Positions 1 through 5,355 of a DNA stretch of 6,100 nucleotides are shown one piece after another. The stretch comes from Nitrospirota bacterium. Its GTDB lineage: Bacteria > Nitrospirota > Thermodesulfovibrionia > Thermodesulfovibrionales > Dissulfurispiraceae. The stretch's first letter is position 1. Each line of letters begins with the position of its first letter. The position numbers were made by a program, and so were the translations under genes. The stretch is taken from positions 1-6,100 of the forward strand of contig JACREW010000033.1 in assembly GCA_016212685.1 (NCBI GenBank), in the 5' to 3' direction. The notes beneath the pieces are model-generated. The model was not told the DNA's origin and made no database searches. It worked only from the letters and a program-made list of their open reading frames with translations.

Positions 1-36
1 AAAATGATGGTTGATTTGATTTTGGAGAAGGATTAA
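1..36 (+). CDS. possible C-terminal tail of an upstream gene (partial)
   Basis: Only one forward frame is open from the left edge. It reads KMMVDLILEKD and stops with TAA at 34-36, five bases before the next gene's ATG. The likely ribosome-binding site of that gene, GGAGAAGG at 24-31, lies inside this tail, as is common in compact operons. Eleven residues are too few to identify a product, and the frame could be open by chance. If real, it makes the alkylation-repair gene a downstream member of a longer transcript. Confidence 0.3.
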   Translation, partial: KMMVDLILEKD

Positions 37-41
37 TTCAT

Positions 42-767
42 ATGCAAGAGATTCAAAAACAAATTGCCTCTCTAAGAAATGAATTAAAACGATATTCAAA
101 CAGCGAGCGTGCTGTGCAGGAAAAGCGCTATCTGAAAAGCCCGTTTAAATTTTTCGGCGTCTCATTGCCGCTTACAGATAAGATAGCTAAGGAATTCAGA
201 AAAACTAATATCGATGCAAGTCAAGGGCATATATTAGAACTTATGCGAAGACTATGGGATTCTGAATACCATGATGAGAAAAGGCTTGGCCTAAGAATTC
301 TGCAATTCTATCCGGAGCACCTTAATATTTCCGTAATGCCTGTGCTTGAGAAAATGCTCATGCAGTCGCCGACATGGGATTTAGTTGACGATATATCAAT
401 CCATCTTGTAGGCACGGTTCTTGAGAAAGATAAAAAGGCATTAAAATATCTTAAAAAATGGAGCGGTTCTGAAAACTTCTGGATGAGGCGGGCATCGTTA
501 ATCTCGCAAATACTTCTTTTCAGGCAGGATAAGGGAGATAAAAAATTATTTTTCGATTCTGCAGAAAGGATGCTCCAAGAGAAAGAGTTTTTTATCAGAA
601 AGGCTATAGGCTGGGGTATCAGAGAGATATCAAAAGCCGATCCTGAAGGAGCCTTTCAGTTCTTAATGAAAATACGGGACAAAGCCTCTGGACTTACGCT
701 CAAGGAAGGAGCAAAAAGGCTGCCTCAAACAAAGAGAGATTCAATTTATAAAAAAAGGAAGGTTTAA
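42..767 (+). CDS. alkD: AlkD-family DNA alkylation repair glycosylase
   Basis: This 241-residue protein is the usual length for the AlkD/AlkC superfamily of HEAT-like-repeat DNA glycosylases. These cytoplasmic enzymes remove positively charged alkylated bases such as 3-methyladenine and 7-methylguanine for base-excision repair. The sequence is almost entirely predicted helix. The family's catalytic signatures are present: TWDLVDD at 111-117 supplies the Trp and Asp equivalent to W109 and D113 of Bacillus cereus AlkD; FWMRR at 146-150 supplies the conserved Arg; and KAIGWGIRE at 187-195 supplies the second DNA-cradling Trp. The C-terminus is lysine- and arginine-rich. The ATG at 42 follows GGAGAAGG at 24-31 by ten bases, and no upstream in-frame start is available. 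It is first in the plus-strand run. The family assignment is firm; substrate range is inferred from the family, because some members with these residues act on bulky adducts. Confidence 0.88.
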   Translation: MQEIQKQIASLRNELKRYSNSERAVQEKRYLKSPFKFFGVSLPLTDKIAKEFRKTNIDASQGHILELMRRLWDSEYHDEKRLGLRILQFYPEHLNISVMPVLEKMLMQSPTWDLVDDISIHLVGTVLEKDKKALKYLKKWSGSENFWMRRASLISQILLFRQDKGDKKLFFDSAERMLQEKEFFIRKAIGWGIREISKADPEGAFQFLMKIRDKASGLTLKEGAKRLPQTKRDSIYKKRKV

Positions 768-770
768 GCT

Positions 771-836
771 ATGAAAGTTCTCGACATTTCGGGGTCACCT
801 ATCCACGGAGGGGAAAATGAATATCAACAAACTTAA
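771..836 (+). pseudogene. 21-codon leader ORF resembling the start of a flavodoxin-type NAD(P)H:FMN reductase
   Basis: This frame opens three bases after the alkD stop and is preceded by AGGAAGG about eight bases upstream, a good ribosome-binding site. It begins MKVLDISGSP and continues to GGEN before a stop at 834-836. That matches the characteristic N-terminus of NADPH-dependent FMN reductases and iron-sulfur flavoproteins, M-K-V-L-x-I-S-G-S-P followed by a G-G-N-type phosphate-binding loop. The rest of such a protein, about 160-200 residues, is absent. The reading frame overlaps the start of the next gene by 20 bases, so ribosomes terminating here could re-initiate at 817. It may be a deletion remnant that now acts as a leader, or a chance resemblance in a short peptide. 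Confidence 0.4.
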
Positions 837-1470
837 AGCGGCCGAAAGGGCATTTCTCGAAAATTACCCCGGAGGTTTTGCCCACCCGGTTATGCTGGAT
901 TTGGCTAAAAAACACAAGTCCGGCAAGATGACCGCTCTGGCCAGGGAATCATTTGCAAAGGAAAATTTCTCGGACTCTGTTGAGATTGTAGAAAACATGG
1001 TAAAAGTAGTCAGCGGATCTTCCATGGTATCATTGTTTGAAAAACCGAAATTCAGGGATTTCGCCCGCTCCTTGACTCATACGGGTAAGGAGAAGCTGTC
1101 CAATGGGCTATACGAGTTTTTACATGGCGATGAAGAGAGCGGTTTTGAGTCCCTCGTCGATATCCTGCAAAAAGGGAAGCTGGCAAAATGGCCGCTGGTT
1201 ACGGCATGTCCCGCATACTTCCGTCCGACATTGGAGGTGTTTATCAAGCCGACAACAGTTAAAAATGTGATTCGATTTTTTGAAATAGAGGAACTCGAAT
1301 ATAAACCGACCCCCACCTATTTGTTTTATAAGAAATACAGGGCTATAATTAATAAAATGAAAAAAGAGGTTGATAAATCCCTGTCTCCGGATAACGCCCA
1401 CTTCTCGGGTTTCTTAATGATGGTTATGGGATGGCCCGGAGGGAACAAGCCTATAATCATGGTTCAATAG
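817..1470 (+). CDS. conserved-looking hypothetical protein, 217 residues
   Basis: I do not recognise this family by name. The protein is soluble, with no signal peptide or membrane segment. Its first half is mostly helical and rich in Lys and Glu. Aromatic and proline-rich stretches follow around 126-145 (WPLVTACPAYFRP) and 160-176 (EYKPTPTYLFYKKYR), and the end is glycine-rich (MGWPGGNKP, 204-212). The only Cys is C131. The start is supported by GGAGGGG at 807-813, directly before ATG at 817. That site lies inside the upstream flavodoxin-like leader frame, suggesting possible translational coupling. Codon usage resembles the flanking genes, and the frame is intact for 654 bases, so it is very probably expressed. 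Being downstream of alkD hints at co-transcription but says nothing firm about function. Confidence 0.8.
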   Translation: MNINKLKAAERAFLENYPGGFAHPVMLDLAKKHKSGKMTALARESFAKENFSDSVEIVENMVKVVSGSSMVSLFEKPKFRDFARSLTHTGKEKLSNGLYEFLHGDEESGFESLVDILQKGKLAKWPLVTACPAYFRPTLEVFIKPTTVKNVIRFFEIEELEYKPTPTYLFYKKYRAIINKMKKEVDKSLSPDNAHFSGFLMMVMGWPGGNKPIIMVQ

Positions 1471-1545
1471 ATGATTCTGATTTGCTCAGGAGATATTAGG
1501 ATGCAGTCACAGGTAAAATGCGCTGAATAAGGCCAATGAATAAAG

Positions 1546-1558
1546 TTTGTTGAACAAA
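1546..1558. promoter_or_regulatory. 13-base palindrome just upstream of the exported-protein gene
   Basis: TTTGTT-G-AACAAA is a perfect 6-base inverted repeat around one central base, ending two bases before the ATG at 1561. It occupies the place where a Shine-Dalgarno sequence would be expected, and none is visible. It lies in the only gap in the plus-strand run (1471-1560), which otherwise shows no convincing sigma-70 pair; there is a TAAAAT at 1514-1519 without a matched -35. It could be a small operator or a chance AT-rich palindrome. Confidence 0.25.
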
Positions 1559-1560
1559 AA

Positions 1561-2025
1561 ATGAAGACTCTGCGTTCTAAAACTGTTATATTTTGCGTGG
1601 CCATACTCTCAGTGATGTGCCTCTTTTGCATGGGACACCTCTCCACCGCCCGCTGCGAAACCGTGCTCTATCACGACAGTATTAATGAGCCTTCCAAGGG
1701 CGGCGGCAAGGGCTTCGTTATGTCGTTCACCGAACTTGAGCGGCAGCCGCGCTATTCCGTCGTTAAGATAAAATATACATCGGGCAGTTCAGTGGGCTCA
1801 GCAATGTACGCTGTCAAGGGGTGCTGGGAAATCGCAAGACAGAGGGGCATGGAGTATTTCATCAATCTCAAGGAGTGGCGCGACAAGGATGGTAATGCTT
1901 TAATGAAGGTAGGATTCACTAACGACCCTTCTGTCGATCCCCGCAGTTACTTCGGTGAGTACGATCCAAACAAGGAGCTTAAGTTTCTTTCGGTCAGCGA
2001 TTATACGCCGCTATGGAAAAAATAA
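1561..2025 (+). CDS. small exported protein with N-terminal signal sequence, function unknown
   Basis: This 154-residue protein begins with a basic n-region (MKTLRSK) and a hydrophobic core at about 8-28, typical of a Sec signal peptide. The mature part would start near residue 31-33, so it is probably periplasmic or envelope-associated. There are four Cys in the leader region (C12, C20, C23, C32), but none has a proper lipobox before it, so lipoprotein status is not supported. The mature region has a conserved-looking core: YSVVKIKYTSGSSVGSAMYA at 65-84, then a single Cys (C88) in an amphipathic helix, EYFINLKEW at 98-106, and VGFTNDPSVDPRSYFGEY at 117-134. This layout faintly recalls small alpha/beta lipoproteins of the CC0125/CC1285 type, but the match is too weak to name. 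An in-frame stop at 1537-1539 and the signal-peptide pattern fix the start, although no clear ribosome-binding site precedes it. One base separates its stop from the next start. Confidence 0.72.
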   Translation: MKTLRSKTVIFCVAILSVMCLFCMGHLSTARCETVLYHDSINEPSKGGGKGFVMSFTELERQPRYSVVKIKYTSGSSVGSAMYAVKGCWEIARQRGMEYFINLKEWRDKDGNALMKVGFTNDPSVDPRSYFGEYDPNKELKFLSVSDYTPLWKK

Positions 2026-2026
2026 T

Positions 2027-2890
2027 ATGGAAAACATAAAATCGAATCTCATCGAAACCGTCAAGCACCTTGCCCATGACATAGGCGAAAGAAGCTATCA
2101 TAATGTCGTCAAGCTGAACAGCGCCGCCGATTACATAGAAGGAAAATTCCGCTCTTACGGCTGTGAAGTTAAAAGGCAGCCGTTTGAGTATCTCGGCAAT
2201 ACATATTACAACGTATCCTGCGAAATAAAAGGCGCAAAAAATCCGAAAGATGGAATTCTCGTAATCGGCGCTCATTATGACACGGTAGCAGACACGCCGG
2301 GCGCGGACGATAATGCAAGCGGCATTGCAGGGCTTCTCGAACTGGCGCGGATTGCCGTAACAAAACCTTTTCAAAGGACAGTCCGCTTCGTTGCCTTCAG
2401 TCTTGAGGAGCCTCCCACTTTCATGACAAAACACATGGGCAGCTACGTTTATGCAAAAAGTCTTAAACAAGAAAGCATAAAAATCTGCGGCATGATTTCC
2501 CTCGAAATGCTCGGATATTACTCCGACAGAAAAAACTCTCAGTATTATCCTTTCCCGATATTCAAATGGTTTTATCCAGATAAAGGCAACTTTATTACAT
2601 TTGTCGGAAATATCCGCTCCATGTCTTTTACGAAAAAAGTGAAGAAATATTTTCAAGAGTCATCTTCACTGCCCGCTGAATCGTTCAACGGGATTTCTCT
2701 GATCCCCGGCGTTAATTTCTCAGACCACTGGGGCTTCTGGGAATTCGGTTATCCCGCGTTCATGATCACGGACACGGCGTTTTACAGAAACCCGCATTAT
2801 CACGCGCCGGGTGATACGGCAGAAACGCTCGATTATGATAGAATGACGGAGTTTATAACCGGATTATATAAAGCCCTCGGCAATATATAG
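2027..2890 (+). CDS. M28-family zinc peptidase (aminopeptidase-like)
   Basis: This 287-residue protein is a complete M28 (aminopeptidase Y/PSMA-type) co-catalytic zinc hydrolase, expected to remove N-terminal residues from peptides. All the metal-site motifs are in order: GAHYDT at 81-86 (H83 ligand), GADDNASG at 92-99 (D94 bridging ligand), SLEEPP at 125-130 (E127 general base, E128 ligand), SLEMLGYYSD at 158-167 (E160 ligand), SDHWGFWE at 232-239, and HYHAPGDT at 257-264 (H259 ligand). The ATG at 2027 lies one base after the preceding stop, so translation is probably coupled. An in-frame ATG at 1955 would add 24 residues but overlaps the upstream gene and matches no family feature. No signal peptide is seen, so the enzyme is predicted to be cytoplasmic, unlike many secreted relatives. 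Its 3' end faces the 3' end of parA, one base away. The substrate cannot be read from sequence. Confidence 0.9.
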   Translation: MENIKSNLIETVKHLAHDIGERSYHNVVKLNSAADYIEGKFRSYGCEVKRQPFEYLGNTYYNVSCEIKGAKNPKDGILVIGAHYDTVADTPGADDNASGIAGLLELARIAVTKPFQRTVRFVAFSLEEPPTFMTKHMGSYVYAKSLKQESIKICGMISLEMLGYYSDRKNSQYYPFPIFKWFYPDKGNFITFVGNIRSMSFTKKVKKYFQESSSLPAESFNGISLIPGVNFSDHWGFWEFGYPAFMITDTAFYRNPHYHAPGDTAETLDYDRMTEFITGLYKALGNI

Positions 2891-2891
2891 G

Positions 2892-3662
2892 CTAAAACAG
2901 CAGATTATTCTCGTTCAATATCTCTTTTGCAAGCGCGATATATCCCTGAGCGCCGGATGAGTTCGGCGCGTAAAGCACAGCGGGCTTCCCGTGGCTCGGA
3001 GACTCGGCGAGTATTATATTTCTCGGTATAACCGTATCATAGACCTTTGATTTGAACATCTTCCTCACATCTTCGGATATCTGGCGCGATAATGCTATAT
3101 GCCTGTTATACATTGTAAGCAATATCCCTTCCATGTCGAGGGTTTCGTTGAAACTTCCGCGTATCCTCCATAATAGTTTTATCAGCAGGCTTACGCCCTC
3201 CATCGCAAAATATTCGCACTGCACCGGCACCAGCACCGATTCGGCGGCAACGAGGGCGTTAAGGGTAAGCAGGCCGAAGGAAGGCGGGCAGTCGATGAAT
3301 ATATATCTGAATTTCTTTTTCAAAGGCTTCAGCATATTTTTAAGGGTCATTTCCCTATCGGCCTTATCCAGCAACTCTATCTCTGCCGCGAACAAATCCA
3401 TTGTGGTAGGCAGGATATATAGATTCGGTATCAGGGTCTGCAGCATTACATCTTCCACCGTCGCCTTGCCGGTGTAAACCTCATAGAGTCCGGAGTTCAT
3501 CCGGCTTCTAAGGCCGAAACTGCTTGTAAGATTGCCCTGTGGGTCGGAGTCTACGACAAGGATGTTCTCATTCGCAAGCGCTAAGGAGGCCGAAAGATTC
3601 AAGGCTGTGGTTGTTTTGCCTACCCCGCCCTTCTGATTTGTTATCGCAATTATCTTGCCCAT
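2892..3662 (-). CDS. parA: ParA/Soj-type deviant Walker ATPase, no adjacent parB
   Basis: This 256-residue protein is the size of the short chromosomal ParA/Soj class, lacking the N-terminal DNA-binding extension of plasmid P1-type ParA. The deviant Walker A motif KGGVGKTT at 11-18 holds both the signature Lys (K11) and the phosphate-binding Lys (K16). Walker A' is VDSDPQGN at 37-44, and Walker B is IFIDCPP at 121-127. C-terminal AESPSHGKP at 219-227 and the SGAQGY helix are typical of Soj. Such proteins dimerise on ATP, bind DNA non-specifically and, with ParB, segregate origins or other cargo. No ParB is encoded here: the gene end abuts the convergent peptidase gene. An in-frame TAG nine bases before the ATG fixes the start, yet no Shine-Dalgarno sequence is visible. 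Its start is 51 bases from the nifA stop, so it may be read from the nifA transcript. Whether it positions chromosomes or another cargo is open. Confidence 0.88.
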   Translation of the reverse strand: MGKIIAITNQKGGVGKTTTALNLSASLALANENILVVDSDPQGNLTSSFGLRSRMNSGLYEVYTGKATVEDVMLQTLIPNLYILPTTMDLFAAEIELLDKADREMTLKNMLKPLKKKFRYIFIDCPPSFGLLTLNALVAAESVLVPVQCEYFAMEGVSLLIKLLWRIRGSFNETLDMEGILLTMYNRHIALSRQISEDVRKMFKSKVYDTVIPRNIILAESPSHGKPAVLYAPNSSGAQGYIALAKEILNENNLLF

Positions 3663-3681
3663 AGAAAGCTAAAAGTAAGCG

Positions 3682-3717
3682 GTGAGAAGCATGAAGTTTT
3701 AACTTCCCATTTCTCAC
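3682..3717. terminator. inverted repeat at the nifA-parA junction, possible hairpin or weak terminator
   Basis: On the plus strand, GTGAGAA (3682-3688) and GAAGTT (3693-3698) pair with AACTTC (3701-3706) and TTCTCAC (3711-3717). This gives 13 paired positions, an internal bulge of four mismatches and a two-base centre that would open to a slightly larger loop. The right arm contains the nifA stop codon (3714-3716). On the nifA transcript the hairpin is followed by only a mildly U-rich stretch, so an intrinsic terminator is possible but weak. It could instead modulate translation of parA, which lacks a ribosome-binding site, or be part of a mobile-repeat remnant. Confidence 0.35.
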
Positions 3718-3736
3718 TTCCCACTTCCCACTTCTC
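3702..3736. repeat. five tandem heptamers overlapping the nifA 3' end
   Basis: Read on the plus strand, the units are ACTTCCC (3702-3708), ATTTCTC (3709-3715), ACTTCCC (3716-3722), ACTTCCC (3723-3729) and ACTTCTC (3730-3736). The consensus is ACTTCYC, or GRGAAGT on the coding strand of nifA. Three units match exactly and the others differ by one or two bases. The array supplies the last residues of NifA (EVGSGK) and its stop codon. Tandem heptamers of this purine-rich kind occur in intergenic regions of several bacterial groups and usually vary in copy number between strains. Confidence 0.75.
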
Positions 3737-5261
3737 CTTGCTGAAGATTATACTTCTTCATCTTATACCCTATCTGCCTCGGAGTTATGCCGAGCGATTT
3801 CGCTGCCTTTGCCTGAACCCAGCCGGTCATTTGAAGGGCGCCGAGAATCCTGGCCTTTTCGATATCTTCGATGGTCGAAGGAAGCGCGTCCTTTATCTGG
3901 ACAGCATAACGGGACCTCATGGACTGCTCTCTAATGTTAAGCGGCAGATCGGACGCCGTTATGCTTTTGCTGTGAGACATCACCACAAGCCTTTCTATGG
4001 TGTTTTCGAGTTCCCTCACATTGCCGGGCCAGTCGTAGTTCATAAAAACATTCATAACGTCAGGCGTTATCATTACCGACTTGTTATTTTCCGCATTGTA
4101 TTTTTTGATAAAATATTCCGAAAGCAACGAAATATCCTCTTTCCTTTCACGCAGGGACGGCAGGAATATCGGCACGACATTCAGGCGGTAATATAAATCC
4201 TCCCTGAATTTGCCCGAAGAAACAAGTTCTTCGAGATTCCTGCTCGTGGCGGCGATAAGGCGCACGTCCACCTTAATGGTCTTTTCGCCGCCGATCCTCT
4301 CGAATTCCTTTTCCTGCAATACCCTCAATATCTTGGGCTGAAGGGTCAAAGGCAGGTCGCCTATTTCATCGAGGAATATCGAGCCGCCGTTGGCAAGTTC
4401 GAATCTGCCCTTCCTCATCGCGGTAGCGCCTGTGAATGAGCCCTTTTCGTGCCCGAAGAGTTCCGATTCAAGAAGCCCTTCGGGGATGGAGGCGCAGTTG
4501 AATTTTATGAACGGCCCTTTTGCCCGCGCGCTCATGTAATGGATGGCCTTTGCAACAAGCTCCTTGCCTGTGCCGCTTTCCCCGCGCAAAAGCACGTTGG
4601 CCTTTGAGGGCGCAACCCTGTGAACGGCCTCGAAAACCTCCTGCATGCTGTCGGACTGGCCTATAATGTTTTCAACCCTGTATTTGCCTTTAAGCTGACT
4701 CTTAAGATTTTCTTTCTCCTCAAGAAACGCCTCCCTCTCCCTTTCAATTTCCATATACAGTCTTACGTATTGCGCGACAAGCGAGGCGATAATCTTCAAT
4801 AATCTCAAATCTTCCTCGAATGAGATGCCCTTGGAGCCGAAGAGTCTGTCAACGCTCAATACGCCGAGTATTTCGTTCTTGAACTTTATGGGAACGCACA
4901 GAAATGCGACATTTTCTTTTTTTATCGTTTTCCTCGAACCGGTCTTGTTGAGGAATAACGGCTCGTCTCCGATGTTGGGAATCACTATGGGAGAGCCGTG
5001 CTTTGCTACCCTTCCGATAATGCCTTCGCCGAGCTTATATCTCCCCCTCTTAATTTCTTCCTCGGACATCCCGTGAGCGGCTATTATTAAAACTTCGCTG
5101 TCGCTTCTGAGCGCAACGGTCCCCCGTTTCATGTCCAGATATTCGGCAAGCACCCTCATGACCCCCCGTAAATTGGACTTGAGATTCAGTGAGGAGCCTA
5201 AGAGCTTGCTTATCTCGTAAAGAGCGGTGATCTCCAGCGTTTTGTCGTAGCTGCGGCTCAT
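3714..5261 (-). CDS. nifA: NifA-type sigma-54-dependent transcriptional activator (GAF, AAA+, Fis-type HTH)
   Basis: This 515-residue activator has the NifA architecture. An N-terminal GAF sensor spans about 10-168, including NifA-like stretches RGRYKLGEGIIG (72-83), EPLFLNKT (100-107) and GVLSVDRL (133-140). A short charged coiled linker (170-192) leads to the sigma-54 AAA+ domain at about 195-430: Walker A GESGTGKE (227-234), the sigma-54-contacting loop GSFTGA (274-279, Ser for the usual Ala), Walker B FLDE (296-299) and WPGNVREL (411-418). The C-terminal HTH, GWVQAKAAKSLGITPRQIGY (480-499), closely follows the NifA pattern, which separates it from generic NtrC-like activators. NifA hydrolyses ATP to open sigma-54 promoters of nitrogen-fixation genes after binding upstream TGT-N10-ACA sites. 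It has only two Cys (C122, C256) and lacks the linker Cys motif of oxygen-sensitive rhizobial NifA. No Shine-Dalgarno sequence precedes the ATG. No nif structural genes are in view, so the symbol rests on domain similarity. Confidence 0.85.
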   Translation of the reverse strand: MSRSYDKTLEITALYEISKLLGSSLNLKSNLRGVMRVLAEYLDMKRGTVALRSDSEVLIIAAHGMSEEEIKRGRYKLGEGIIGRVAKHGSPIVIPNIGDEPLFLNKTGSRKTIKKENVAFLCVPIKFKNEILGVLSVDRLFGSKGISFEEDLRLLKIIASLVAQYVRLYMEIEREREAFLEEKENLKSQLKGKYRVENIIGQSDSMQEVFEAVHRVAPSKANVLLRGESGTGKELVAKAIHYMSARAKGPFIKFNCASIPEGLLESELFGHEKGSFTGATAMRKGRFELANGGSIFLDEIGDLPLTLQPKILRVLQEKEFERIGGEKTIKVDVRLIAATSRNLEELVSSGKFREDLYYRLNVVPIFLPSLRERKEDISLLSEYFIKKYNAENNKSVMITPDVMNVFMNYDWPGNVRELENTIERLVVMSHSKSITASDLPLNIREQSMRSRYAVQIKDALPSTIEDIEKARILGALQMTGWVQAKAAKSLGITPRQIGYKMKKYNLQQGEVGSGK

Positions 5262-5268
5262 GGAATTG

Positions 5269-5298
5269 AGTTTAATTTAGATGCTACAAAAATGTAAA
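5269..5298 (-). promoter_or_regulatory. candidate sigma-70-type promoter for nifA
   Basis: On the minus strand, TTTACA (5298-5293; one mismatch to TTGACA) lies 18 bases before TAAACT (5274-5269; four of six matches to TATAAT). Transcription would begin about at the nifA ATG (5261), giving a leaderless or nearly leaderless mRNA. That agrees with the absence of a ribosome-binding site before nifA. The -10 is weak and the spacing is at the long limit, so this is only a candidate. Confidence 0.3.
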
Positions 5299-5321
5299 GT
5301 TTTGTGCCTTTATTGTAGCTT
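5281..5321. promoter_or_regulatory. imperfect palindrome in the nifA/usp divergent region, possible shared operator
   Basis: A perfect 7-base inverted repeat, GCTACAA (5283-5289) and TTGTAGC (5313-5319), is separated by 23 bases. Extending the arms to 14 bases keeps 11 matches. It sits between two divergent genes and overlaps the candidate nifA -35. That position suits a regulator controlling one or both genes; a hairpin is less likely with so long a loop. No known regulator's consensus is recognised, and it is not the TGT-N10-ACA site of NifA. Confidence 0.35.
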
Positions 5322-5329
5322 TTATGTGA

Positions 5330-5335
5330 TATAGT
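5330..5335 (+). promoter_or_regulatory. candidate -10 element for the universal stress gene
   Basis: TATAGT matches five of six bases of the sigma-70 -10 consensus and lies about 20 bases before the ATG at 5356. It would give a short leader containing the GGAG at 5347-5350. No good -35 lies at 16-18 bases upstream (CCTTTA at 17), so it would need an activator or another sigma factor, or it may be an AT-rich coincidence. Confidence 0.25.
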
Positions 5336-5355
5336 TTAAATATGATGGAGGCGGG

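Noticed and set aside
1471..1530. 19-codon plus-strand frame MILICSGDI... in the gap
   Set aside because: No ribosome-binding site at a suitable distance, and no similarity that I recognise; frames of this length are common by chance.
1464..1646. 60-codon minus-strand open frame across the 1471-1560 gap
   Set aside because: Much of it overlaps the signal-peptide coding region, its translation has no recognisable feature and I see no ribosome-binding site supporting it.
1955..2026. Upstream ATG that would extend the M28 peptidase by 24 residues
   Set aside because: It overlaps the exported-protein gene by 71 bases, adds no signal peptide or family feature, and the ATG at 2027 directly follows the upstream stop.
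1994..2656. 220-codon minus-strand open frame opposite the M28 gene
   Set aside because: It lies entirely antisense to a gene with a complete set of M28 catalytic motifs, and its translation shows no recognisable domain.
3052..3477. 141-codon plus-strand open frame opposite parA
   Set aside because: It is a shadow of a canonical ParA gene; the Ser/Ile-rich translation has no motif.
3738..4196. 152-codon plus-strand open frame opposite the nifA 3' half
   Set aside because: It is antisense to the AAA+ and HTH coding region and reads as random Arg/His-rich sequence.
5293..5309. Sigma-54-like promoter upstream of nifA (minus strand AGGCAC then TTTACA)
   Set aside because: The -24 GGCAC half is good, but the essential -12 GC is absent (TTTAC in place of TTGCA), so it is not supportable as a sigma-54 promoter.
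5262..5355. NifA upstream activator site TGT-N10-ACA
   Set aside because: Several TGT and one ACA occur, but none are in the required order and spacing; the nearest is ACA-N4-TGT.
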